Shown piece by piece: positions 9,030-15,648 of a stretch of DNA of 34,795 nucleotides. The notes under the pieces are model-generated. The model was not told where the DNA came from and searched no databases. It worked only from the letters and a program-made list of their open reading frames with translations. The stretch lies in assembly GCA_016842005.1 (NCBI GenBank), contig JAENYD010000024.1:1-34795 (forward strand), written 5' to 3'. Source of the DNA: Clostridium thermobutyricum (GTDB lineage: Bacteria > Bacillota > Clostridia > Ch29). The position numbers and the translations under genes were made by a program. The first letter of the stretch is position 1. Every line of letters begins with the position of its first letter.

Positions 9030-9908
9030 TTAAATACCGTATTTTTCCAGGACGTTTTTAACTATCTGCCTTTCATCTTCTGACAGCGGCAGGAGCGGTC
9101 TTTTCGGCATACCACCCTGGTAGCCGAGCATATCCAGGGCTGCTTTAAGGGCGGGGATGCCGAGTTTGCCTGTTACAAGGAAGTTGATTTCCAGCATTCT
9201 CAGTTGAAGTTCACGGCATTCCTCCATATTGCCCTGGTTAAACAGCTCAACCATTCTGCAACAGTCTTCCGGCAGTATGTTTGCCAGAGCCAGGGTAGCT
9301 CCGGCTGCGCCCACTGATAAGGCCGGCAGAAGATAGCCCGCATTTCCCGCAAAAACCGAAAAGCCTTCCGCAGTATCCCTTATCAGTTCGGACAGCTGGA
9401 CTATGTTCCCGGAGGTGTCTTTGATGCCCGCGATGTTGGGATGGGCGGACAACCGGCTTACCAGTGACACGGGAAGATTGATGCCTGTGTTCCCGGGCAT
9501 GTTGTATATCATGACAGGTACCGGGGACGCCTCCGCTACGTGCATATAATGTTCATACAACACTGTTTCTTTCATGGAACCTTTGTAATAATGGGGGGGA
9601 AGCACCAGCACTGCATCCGCACCCAGGGCCGCGGCCTCCCTGCAAAGGTATGTGGTTTCCCTGGTGGATTCGCATCCGGTGCCTACAATAACCTTCTTGT
9701 CCCTGTTGAAATTATTGATAACGAAATCCACCAGTTTCAGTTTTTCTTCGGATGTCTGGTAGGCAAATTCCCCGTTGGAACCAAGTACCACTATACCATC
9801 CAGAGGAGTTTTCCCCCACCGCTCAAGGTTGTGTTTCATCTTGCCATAGTCTATGGTTTCCTCTTGTGTAAAGGGGGTGACAATGGGAGTGTAAATTCCT
9901 TTGAACAT
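9030..9908 (-). CDS. DapA-family (dihydrodipicolinate synthase/N-acetylneuraminate lyase) class I aldolase
   Basis: A 292-aa TIM-barrel Schiff-base lyase. The catalytic Lys is in AGIKDTSGN, the Tyr in MIYNMPGNTG, and the substrate-carboxylate motif is GSNGEF in place of the GTTGE that true DapA usually has. GSNGE variants are common in paralogues such as 4-hydroxy-2-oxoglutarate aldolase and other sugar-acid lyases. Both DapA and a 2-keto-acid aldolase are therefore possible, and the paralogue is slightly favoured because no lysine genes lie nearby. The ATG at 9908 is preceded by GGAGGG; the upstream in-frame ATG at 9959 has no ribosome site. Monocistronic, convergent with thiD. Confidence 0.9.
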   Translation of the reverse strand: MFKGIYTPIVTPFTQEETIDYGKMKHNLERWGKTPLDGIVVLGSNGEFAYQTSEEKLKLVDFVINNFNRDKKVIVGTGCESTRETTYLCREAAALGADAVLVLPPHYYKGSMKETVLYEHYMHVAEASPVPVMIYNMPGNTGINLPVSLVSRLSAHPNIAGIKDTSGNIVQLSELIRDTAEGFSVFAGNAGYLLPALSVGAAGATLALANILPEDCCRMVELFNQGNMEECRELQLRMLEINFLVTGKLGIPALKAALDMLGYQGGMPKRPLLPLSEDERQIVKNVLEKYGI

Positions 9909-10025
9909 TTTAATCCCTCCGCTGAGAATATTCTGATTCTTCAATATTTTATCATACATTTCATGATATTTCCTCAGCCTGATAATGAACTTATGGTATA
10001 TTAACAGAAATATTGCGGGCAGTCA

Positions 10026-10054
10026 TTGACATGAGGGGAAATGAAGAGTATACT
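10026..10054 (+). promoter_or_regulatory. Strong sigma-A promoter upstream of the AbrB-type gene
   Basis: TTGACA (10026-10031), an exact 17-bp spacer and TATACT (10049-10054). It is the only consensus-quality promoter in the spacer and would give a transcript with a leader of about 170 nt. Confidence 0.75.
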
Positions 10055-10234
10055 GTTGTACTGTTACGGCGGCTAACATTCCACGGTGGTGGAATGTTTA
10101 ATGGGGTGGACAAATAATGTCATTGCAACAGTAGAATAAAAAAGGTCACCCAGAACTTAAATAAGGACTTGCTTTAGCTGCACGGAAGCATTTAAGCTAT
10201 TATAACCGACAAAGACGGAGGTTTTGATAAACAG
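10055..10234 (+). promoter_or_regulatory. Structured 5' leader of the AbrB-type gene
   Basis: The leader contains a perfect hairpin: AACATTCCAC (10075-10084), loop GGTG, GTGGAATGTT (10089-10098). It is enclosed by an 8-bp long-range pairing of TACTGTTG (10051-10058) with CAACAGTA near 10126-10133. No T-run follows either structure, so attenuation by termination is not supported. It matches no riboswitch class known to me. The outer arm overlaps the -10 element, so part of this symmetry may be operator rather than RNA. Confidence 0.4.
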
Positions 10235-11302
10235 ATGACAGGATTTACGCCCTCTATGCCACTGACTTTCACATCGATTTTTTTTCTGGGATATCTGGGT
10301 TACCGGGTTTTTAGACGTCTCCATATACCGGGAGGTGCTGTTACAGGTTCACTGGTCATGGTTGCCGCATTAAGCAGTCAGGGTGTGGTATGGGCTGACC
10401 TTCCGTCTTTTGTAAGCACGGTTTTTCAGGTAGTGATTGGAATAATGATTGGGTGTAAGTTCAGCAGGGAAAAGATAACCCGGCTCAGATCGTTAATTGT
10501 TCCCGGATTGATGGTCTCTGCCTGGATGTTGTGTACAGGTCTCCTGGTGGGCCTGCTGATGGCCAAGATTACAGGGCTCAGCCTGGGTACGGCCCTTTAT
10601 GGCGCTGTGCCTGGCGGACTGGCCGAAATGGGCCTTATTGCCCTGTCGTACAATCTTAGTGTTCCGGTAGTGTCACTGTTTCAGTTTGTAAGAGTAATGG
10701 TGGTGCAATTGGTTATTCCTCCCATTGCCTCAATGTATGGACATTCGAAGAAAGAAGAAGCAGTCAGTAAAGAGATAGAGGCCACGGATGAAACGGGAGA
10801 TAAGGAAAAGAAATATTATGGAATCCTGCTTACTCTTATGGCCGGAGGATGTGGTGGCTTTGCAGCCAAGTATCTTGGAATTCCCGTGGGAGGTATGATT
10901 GGGGCTATGGTCGTTGTGGGGGTCCTACGCTCTGCAGGAGTACCGCTTAAGGAGATGCCTGCATGGGTATCCGTATCAGCCCAGATTGGACTTGGAGGTT
11001 ATCTGGGAAGCACATTCACGCCGGAGATAATTGACGTTTTCCACAGGATGTTGTTTCCCACCCTTGTATTTTCCGCAGCCATTGTGGCCAGCGGTGTGGT
11101 CCTTGGTTTTCTGGTTCACCGTATTTTTGGATGGGACCTGGCTACATCCCTGATGTCCTGTGCGGCAGCGGGGGCAACCCAGATGAGTGTCATTGCCCTG
11201 GATATGGGCGCCGATGCGGTTACGGTAGGACTCATCCAGGTAATGCGCCTTGCTACGATAGTTTTGCTTATGCCTCCCATAATTGTTCTTTTGATTTTCT
11301 GA
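10235..11302 (+). CDS. AbrB-family integral membrane protein (two-copy AbrB domain)
   Basis: A 355-aa polytopic protein with two homologous halves, each about five helices. The repeated signatures are TALYGAVPGGLAEMGLIAL in half one and TSLMSCAAAGATQMSVIALD in half two, with matching FRRLHIPGGAVTGSLVMVAA and KYLGIPVGGMIGAMVVVG segments. This is the AbrB membrane family (COG3180), named after E. coli AbrB, a protein of unclear transport role often annotated as an ammonia monooxygenase-like regulator. The polar linker between halves (near 10750-10820) is charged. GGAGG lies 14 nt before the ATG, which is longer than ideal; no better in-frame start exists nearby. Expressed from the consensus promoter at 10026. 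Confidence 0.85.
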   Translation: MTGFTPSMPLTFTSIFFLGYLGYRVFRRLHIPGGAVTGSLVMVAALSSQGVVWADLPSFVSTVFQVVIGIMIGCKFSREKITRLRSLIVPGLMVSAWMLCTGLLVGLLMAKITGLSLGTALYGAVPGGLAEMGLIALSYNLSVPVVSLFQFVRVMVVQLVIPPIASMYGHSKKEEAVSKEIEATDETGDKEKKYYGILLTLMAGGCGGFAAKYLGIPVGGMIGAMVVVGVLRSAGVPLKEMPAWVSVSAQIGLGGYLGSTFTPEIIDVFHRMLFPTLVFSAAIVASGVVLGFLVHRIFGWDLATSLMSCAAAGATQMSVIALDMGADAVTVGLIQVMRLATIVLLMPPIIVLLIF

Positions 11303-11464
11303 AAAGACACTTTCGCCACCAGACAGGTAATAGACTGTGTCTGGCATACCCGTTATCCGGCCTGCCTGCTTGCAGTATTTTTAATGTCACCAAATTATCC
11401 TTTCCCAATAAACTAATAGTATATGGAAAAACAATAACCGATATCAGTTGAAAGGGTGGTCTGA

Positions 11465-12544
11465 GTGGCAGGGAAGGTAAGAAGGGTGTTTCCGGGGGGG
11501 AATACCGGGTCGGGATTTTATTCATATTATGAATACATAATCCCGGAAGATGCAAGGCGTATATTTGTTATTAAAGGGGGCCCCGGGGTAGGTAAATCCA
11601 GCTTCATGAAGAGGATTGCCCGGGAAATGCTGGACAGGGGTTTTGACGTGGAGATGCACCAGTGCTCTTCTGATAACAATTCCCTTGACGGAATAGTGAT
11701 ACCTGAACTGGATACGGCTTTTATAGACGGTACAGCACCCCATATAGTGGACCCCCGTAATCCGGGGGCTGTTGACGAGATAATACACCTGGGAGATTAC
11801 TGGGATGCAGGATCCCTTGAGAGAAATAAAGAATTTATACTCAGGGACAACATGGAAATCAGGAAGCTGTTTGCCAGGGCGTACAGATATCTGGCGGCAG
11901 CAAAAGAAATCATGGATGACCTGGAGGAGAAATACGGCAGGGCCGTGAATTTAGGTAAGGTCAATCTGGTTACTGAAGAACTGAAAGAAGAATTGTTTGG
12001 GGACTGGCCGGTTTCGGATTTTCCCGGCAGAGAAAGGCATTTGTTCGGCAGTGCATTTACTCCGGGCGGATTTGTGGATTATGCCGATACGGTACTGGAT
12101 AAGGCAGGCAAAATCTATTATATAAACGGCCAGCCGGGGACAGGGAAAACCACCATGATGAACAGGCTGGCAAGATATGCCGTGGACAGGGGGCTGAAAG
12201 TGGAGTATTTCCATGCACCCCTGAAACCCCACAAGCTGGACAGCATCGTAATAGGCGGTCCGGACATAGCGGTTACCTGCAGCCAGAAGGGCAAGAATAT
12301 GGCCTTCCGGTCCATTGACCTGGACAGCTATCTTGACGGTGGCATACTCGGTGAAGAGGAGAGATTTATTCACAGTGACTGGAGAACATATCAGAGACTT
12401 ATCGATGAAGCCATTACAACCATTGGAAGGGCAAAGGAAGTCCACGATCGCATGGAGGCCTATTATATAGCTGCCATGGATTTTGCAGGAGTAAATAACC
12501 TGAGAAAGAAAATAGTGGAGAGAATACTGGATTACAGGAATTGA
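11465..12544 (+). CDS. Tandem P-loop ATPase of unknown function
   Basis: A 359-aa cytoplasmic protein made of two P-loop NTPase modules. The Walker A motifs are GGPGVGKSS (about residue 38) and GQPGTGKTT (about residue 221). Each is followed by a similar strand-helix series: EMHQCSSDNNSLDGIVIPEL in the first half aligns with EYFHAPLKPHKLDSIVIGG in the second. Both halves end in a helical region with an R/K-rich stretch. This matches an uncharacterised Firmicutes ATPase family of two repeats with no assigned substrate. The GTG at 11465 follows AAAGGGTGG at short spacing. No operon partner; a terminator follows at 12622. Halves this well conserved suggest an internal duplication with both sites functional. 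Confidence 0.8.
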   Translation: MAGKVRRVFPGGNTGSGFYSYYEYIIPEDARRIFVIKGGPGVGKSSFMKRIAREMLDRGFDVEMHQCSSDNNSLDGIVIPELDTAFIDGTAPHIVDPRNPGAVDEIIHLGDYWDAGSLERNKEFILRDNMEIRKLFARAYRYLAAAKEIMDDLEEKYGRAVNLGKVNLVTEELKEELFGDWPVSDFPGRERHLFGSAFTPGGFVDYADTVLDKAGKIYYINGQPGTGKTTMMNRLARYAVDRGLKVEYFHAPLKPHKLDSIVIGGPDIAVTCSQKGKNMAFRSIDLDSYLDGGILGEEERFIHSDWRTYQRLIDEAITTIGRAKEVHDRMEAYYIAAMDFAGVNNLRKKIVERILDYRN

Positions 12545-12621
12545 GACGGTTTCCTCCCGGATACCCGTCGGCAAATGGGTCGTAAGAGGATTGGATGGTA
12601 AACGCATTAACAATATTTTTG

Positions 12622-12672
12622 AACCGGTAGGGTAACCTGGAATTAAGGCAAAGCCGTACCGGTTTTTGTTTT
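12622..12672 (+). terminator. Terminator after the tandem ATPase gene
   Basis: AACCGGTA (12622-12629) pairs with TACCGGTT (12657-12664). The 27-nt interior contains a smaller GGC/GCC fold, and TTTTTGTTTT follows. Confidence 0.7.
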
Positions 12673-12703
12673 GCGTGCAGAACAGGATAAACAGGATTCT
12701 TGG

Positions 12704-12733
12704 CTTCAGGTGGGGTTTTAACCCCATCTGAAG
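12704..12733. repeat. 13-bp hairpin between ATPase gene and structured element
   Basis: CTTCAGGTGGGGT pairs with ACCCCATCTGAAG with one G-T pair and the loop TTTA. No T-run follows on either strand. It directly abuts the structured stretch at 12743-12873 and may be part of the same element. Confidence 0.6.
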
Positions 12734-12742
12734 TGCAGGGGC

Positions 12743-12873
12743 GCGGCGCCGCTTATCTTTAGTTGATGACATTCCGATGGGGACGTTCCTGTGCACAGAG
12801 GAATACCGGGGCTTCAGCAGGTGTATCCCCTGACCTCTGACAGGACGGGAGTATTAGCGGCGGTAGACATCGG
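12743..12873 (+). ncRNA. Candidate structured RNA or mobile-element end with pseudoknot potential
   Basis: Several exact complementarities are packed into 131 bases. CGCCGCT (12747-12753) pairs with AGCGGCG (12856-12862). CCGATG (12774-12779) pairs with CATCGG (12868-12873). The two pairings cross, giving a pseudoknot. Between them lies a long hairpin in which CGT-CCTGT (12784-12792) pairs with ACAGGACG (12840-12847), stacked on CAGAGG/CCTCTG (12796-12801 with 12834-12839) and GGGG/CCCC. No convincing ORF or promoter was found. I do not recognise an RNA class; the end of an IS200/IS605-type element is one alternative. The opposite strand could equally be the transcript. Confidence 0.4.
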
Positions 12874-12924
12874 ATAAAAGAAAGCGATACTAACATAAAA
12901 CAGAATAATTTCCAATAATAGTTA

Positions 12925-12953
12925 TTGACATAGACAGAGGACTGATGTATCCT
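12925..12953 (+). promoter_or_regulatory. Sigma-A promoter of the arsR-sdpI operon
   Basis: TTGACA (12925-12930), a 17-bp spacer and TATCCT (12948-12953). The downstream edge of the -10 box touches the palindromic operator, which fits steric repression. Confidence 0.75.
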
Positions 12954-12986
12954 ATATTTAGATATTTATCTAAATATCTAAATATA
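12953..12986. promoter_or_regulatory. 34-bp palindromic operator of the ArsR-type repressor
   Basis: Two perfect 16-bp arms (12953-12968 and 12971-12986) flank a 2-bp centre, TC. The core is built from overlapping TTTAGATA/TATCTAAA half-sites. It covers the -10 edge and transcription start and ends just before the ribosome site GAGAGGTGG, so bound repressor would block its own operon. Confidence 0.8.
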
Positions 12987-12999
12987 GAGAGGTGGTATA

Positions 13000-13284
13000 T
13001 TGATTGGAGATACTTTTAAGGCTTTGTCCGACAGGACCCGGAGGTCAATATTGTTTCTGCTGAGGGATGGGGAAATGAGTGCCGGAGAAATTGCGGAGAA
13101 ATTTTCTTCCAGCCATGCAACCATATCCCACCACCTGAAACTGTTAAAGGATGCGGGCCTGGTGTTCGCCGACAGGAGAGGCCAGAACATAGTTTATTCT
13201 CTGAATACCACCGTATTTCAGGACATAGTGGGGTGGTTCATGAATTTTGCGGATGAGGGAGGAGGAGAGAAGAATGAAAAGTAA
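13000..13284 (+). CDS. ArsR/SmtB-family winged-helix repressor (SdpR-like)
   Basis: A 94-aa autorepressor. The winged-helix core runs from FKALSDRTRRSILFLLRDGE through the recognition helix region SSSHATISHHLKLLKDAGLV to the wing RRGQNIVYSLN. The metal-site motif ELCVCDL of ArsR/SmtB sensors is absent (here GEMSAGEIAEKF), so it is probably a non-metal regulator of the SdpR type, whose partner is a membrane SdpI-like protein. The TTG start at 13000 is supported by GAGAGGTGG 4 nt upstream. The C-terminal GGGEKNEK overlaps the start of the next gene by 11 bp, indicating translational coupling. In Bacillus subtilis the homologous pair senses an extracellular toxin; no toxin gene is seen here. Confidence 0.9.
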   Translation: MIGDTFKALSDRTRRSILFLLRDGEMSAGEIAEKFSSSHATISHHLKLLKDAGLVFADRRGQNIVYSLNTTVFQDIVGWFMNFADEGGGEKNEK

Positions 13285-13933
13285 GAGTTTGAACTATTTT
13301 ATGCTGCTAATGATGCTGGTGGTTTTCATTGTGGCTGTTTACGCATATGTAAACCTTCCGGCAGACGGAAGATACCCGGTTCACTGGAATATAAAGGGAG
13401 TTCCCGATAGGTATGGTTCCAGGACGGAAGTGGTAATTATAGGGCCCATCATTGCTGCAGGGATTTATGTGCTGGCACGGGTGCTGCCTAAGATTGACCC
13501 TAAAAAACTCAATTACGCCAAGTTTTCAGGGGAGTACAATCTTTTGATGGGCATAATCATGCTGGTACTGTCGGCAGTATACATCATAGCTGTCCTGGCC
13601 GCCCTGGGGGTCAAAGTAAAGGTGGAATTATGGATTCCGGGCATTATAGGTGTTCTCTTCATAATCATAGGCAACTATCTGGGCAGGGTGAAACAGAACT
13701 GGTTTATGGGCATCAAGACACCGTGGACCCTGTCCAACGAAAAGGTCTGGTACAAAACCCACAGATTTAGCGCTAGAATATTTGTCCTTCTGGGCGTATT
13801 CATGATAATAGAAGCTTTTACCGGATTTGTTATGAACCAGGCAATACTCGTGACACTGATACTGGGTGCTGCACTGCTGCCCATAGCGTATTCTTACATT
13901 ATCTACAGGCAGATTGAAAAGGAAGGAAAATAA
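13274..13933 (+). CDS. SdpI/YhfL-family membrane protein (DUF1648-type), partner of the ArsR repressor
   Basis: A 219-aa protein with about six membrane helices. The N-terminal DUF1648-like segment has the diagnostic LPADGRYPVHWNIKGVPDRY motif between the first two helices. The SdpI-type region follows, with YLGRVKQNWFMGIKTPWTLS and VWYKTHRFSARIF. In B. subtilis SdpI is the immunity protein for SdpC and sequesters SdpR at the membrane, so a signalling or immunity function is inferred, not shown. The ATG at 13274 follows GGAGGAG and overlaps the end of arsR. An earlier ATG in the frame at 13247 would add 9 charged residues and lacks a better site. The operon ends at a strong hairpin right after the stop. 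Confidence 0.9.
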   Translation: MKSKSLNYFMLLMMLVVFIVAVYAYVNLPADGRYPVHWNIKGVPDRYGSRTEVVIIGPIIAAGIYVLARVLPKIDPKKLNYAKFSGEYNLLMGIIMLVLSAVYIIAVLAALGVKVKVELWIPGIIGVLFIIIGNYLGRVKQNWFMGIKTPWTLSNEKVWYKTHRFSARIFVLLGVFMIIEAFTGFVMNQAILVTLILGAALLPIAYSYIIYRQIEKEGK

Positions 13934-13966
13934 GGCGCATTCTCTGATGCGCCTATCTTGTTTTTC
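13934..13966. terminator. Bidirectional terminator between sdpI-like gene and the 14-kb minus-strand operon
   Basis: GGCGCAT (13934-13940), a 6-nt loop and ATGCGCC (13947-13953), then TATCTTGTTTTT on the plus strand and TTATTTTCC on the minus strand. It overlaps the stop codon region of the convergent gene. Confidence 0.85.
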
Positions 13967-14981
13967 TATCCTGTTCTGCCATGTTGGCCAGACGGATTTC
14001 TTCCTCAATTTTTATGACTTTTTCCAGGGTATCCTGCGACAGCCTGGAGAATATTTCTTTTCTCATGGATATACCGGTCTTTATTTTTCCTTCCTTTTTT
14101 ATATCCTTATCCAGTGACGCAAATTCCACTTTCTTGTTTCTATAGTACAGGTCCATATCCACAAACCGTTTTCCGTTCTTATTGTATTCGAGTCCCACCA
14201 GAATTTTTTTGATTTCATCCGGGGGCAAAAGAGTGAACAACCTGATCTGGTATGCGACAACCGAAAAAAGCATCATTGCCTGGTCGCGGGTCCAGGTTTC
14301 TCCCAGGATGAGTCCCGCTTCCAGGTCAGAGAATACCAGAGTGAGTCTTTCAACATGTTTCATGTAGTGATTGTCGCCGTCGTATATGTTTATCCTCATT
14401 TCATACCAATGGGTGTCCTTTAAACCTTCAGTTATATACCTTACGGCATCTCTCCTGATGTTCCTCTGAATCTCCATCAGGGGTCTGTTTATCAACAAAT
14501 AAGTACTGAACATGTCATGGGTCGGGACCGGTCTGTTAAGAGACCTGCTGGTGAAGGCAAGGATGGTGTCCGCCGCTTCTCCTTCATCGATTGCTTTGCT
14601 CAGGGAATGGATACCGGCATTGTATTCCTCCGAGATACGCTGTATTATTTTTCCTCCTCCCTCCGGTATTTTCATGAACAATAGGGCGGGGCCCAGATGA
14701 ACTCTGTCAATCATATCTACAGCTCTGTCGTTTATGAGGCTGGTCAGGACATTAGGACATACATCGTTCAGGAGGATGATGGACAGGGCGTCCTTTGTCA
14801 TGGTCTTTTCAAGGCCGGGAGGGGTAATGAATACTATTGTCGTGTTTTCCCCGGACCCTTCAAAGGCATCCTCCAGATTGGTACGGTAGCCGGACAGGGA
14901 TCTCACCAGGTATTCTTCCAGCTGCTCGTGCTGGCCGCTTCTCAGGAACAGAAATCTTGATCCCATACGGGTAAATATCAT
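13953..14981 (-). CDS. Unrecognised soluble protein, last gene of the MetH-like operon
   Basis: A 342-aa soluble protein without signal peptide or membrane span. I do not recognise the family. Its features are an N-terminal MGSRFLFLRSGQHEQLEEYL segment, a glycine-poor mixed alpha/beta core, an acidic region (DNHYMKHVERLTLVFSDLEA) and a long charged helical C-terminus (TLEKVIKIEEEIRLANMAEQ). No nucleotide-binding or catalytic motif stands out. The ATG at 14981 has AAGGAG 7 nt upstream, and the gene starts 12 bp after the metallophosphoesterase stop, so the two are almost certainly co-transcribed. Function can only be guessed from that linkage. Confidence 0.75.
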   Translation of the reverse strand: MIFTRMGSRFLFLRSGQHEQLEEYLVRSLSGYRTNLEDAFEGSGENTTIVFITPPGLEKTMTKDALSIILLNDVCPNVLTSLINDRAVDMIDRVHLGPALLFMKIPEGGGKIIQRISEEYNAGIHSLSKAIDEGEAADTILAFTSRSLNRPVPTHDMFSTYLLINRPLMEIQRNIRRDAVRYITEGLKDTHWYEMRINIYDGDNHYMKHVERLTLVFSDLEAGLILGETWTRDQAMMLFSVVAYQIRLFTLLPPDEIKKILVGLEYNKNGKRFVDMDLYYRNKKVEFASLDKDIKKEGKIKTGISMRKEIFSRLSQDTLEKVIKIEEEIRLANMAEQDRKTR

Positions 14982-14993
14982 AGATATTCTCCT

Positions 14994-15605
14994 TTACATT
15001 AATCTTCTAAACTTGATATATCTGCGAAAATGGTCGGTTCCCCGGGGATAGGGAATGCTGAAAACCTGCCTGGAAGGAAGCAGGATAATATTTATGCTGA
15101 TAACTCCGTTCAAATAGACCGACTTTTGCCGGTCACCGGGAAGCTCGAAATTATGCCCGTATAACATAAAGTCAGCTTCCTCCGGGAGGTCGTTAATATC
15201 ATGGGCAACCCCGAAGGTGTGGTTCTGTATTTCTGTTGTTCCGGGACTGAGTATGTTCAGAGAAGGTTTTATTCTTTTGAGAAAAGATACGGCATCATGG
15301 TTGCCCGGTATAACAGTTGTATTGGGTATGATTTCTTTCACCCTTTGGAGGAACGGGCTTACGGTTCTTGCGTATAGCCTTCCGTATCCCGGGTTCAACT
15401 CCAGCTTGATATCATCTGCCAGGTCCCCGGTATGGATAAACATATCCGGTTTCAGGTCTTGTAGAAGAAGGATTATGGGCCTGTATATCTGGGAAGGAGT
15501 ATCGCTTACATGAAGCACCTTGTATTCCCGGGACGATACAACTTCACGGGGAATACTTATTTCATTCTTAAGGTATTTGATTATCCGGTCAAGTTTGATT
15601 GCCAT
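14994..15605 (-). CDS. Calcineurin-like metallophosphoesterase with a degenerate first motif
   Basis: A 203-aa cytoplasmic phosphoesterase. The family motifs GDxxD (HTGDLADD) and GNHD (VIPGNHDAV) are intact, and further His residues appear in GVAHDIND and LYGHNFE. The first motif, normally DxH, reads SDTPSQ, so the metal-ligand His is a Pro. That could leave a weakened metal site or a substrate-specific variant. The ATG at 15605 is chosen because homologous sequence begins near MAIKLDRII; the GGGG ribosome site is weak and a TTG at 15611 is a possible alternative. It lies 43 bp downstream of the methyltransferase-like gene and 12 bp upstream of an unknown gene. Confidence 0.82.
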   Translation of the reverse strand: MAIKLDRIIKYLKNEISIPREVVSSREYKVLHVSDTPSQIYRPIILLLQDLKPDMFIHTGDLADDIKLELNPGYGRLYARTVSPFLQRVKEIIPNTTVIPGNHDAVSFLKRIKPSLNILSPGTTEIQNHTFGVAHDINDLPEEADFMLYGHNFELPGDRQKSVYLNGVISINIILLPSRQVFSIPYPRGTDHFRRYIKFRRLM

Positions 15606-15648
15606 ACGCAACGGTCCCCGCCCAATAGTATTAATTATTATTATAATC

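Noticed and set aside
11951-12796. Long minus-strand frame over the tandem ATPase (281 codons)
   Set aside because: It covers the second Walker A motif of a well-supported plus-strand gene and enters the terminator and structured element.
12782-12876. Plus-strand frame VPVHRGIPGLQQVYPL... ending in TAA inside the structured element
   Set aside because: It is short, has upstream stops and no start, and the helices account for the sequence.
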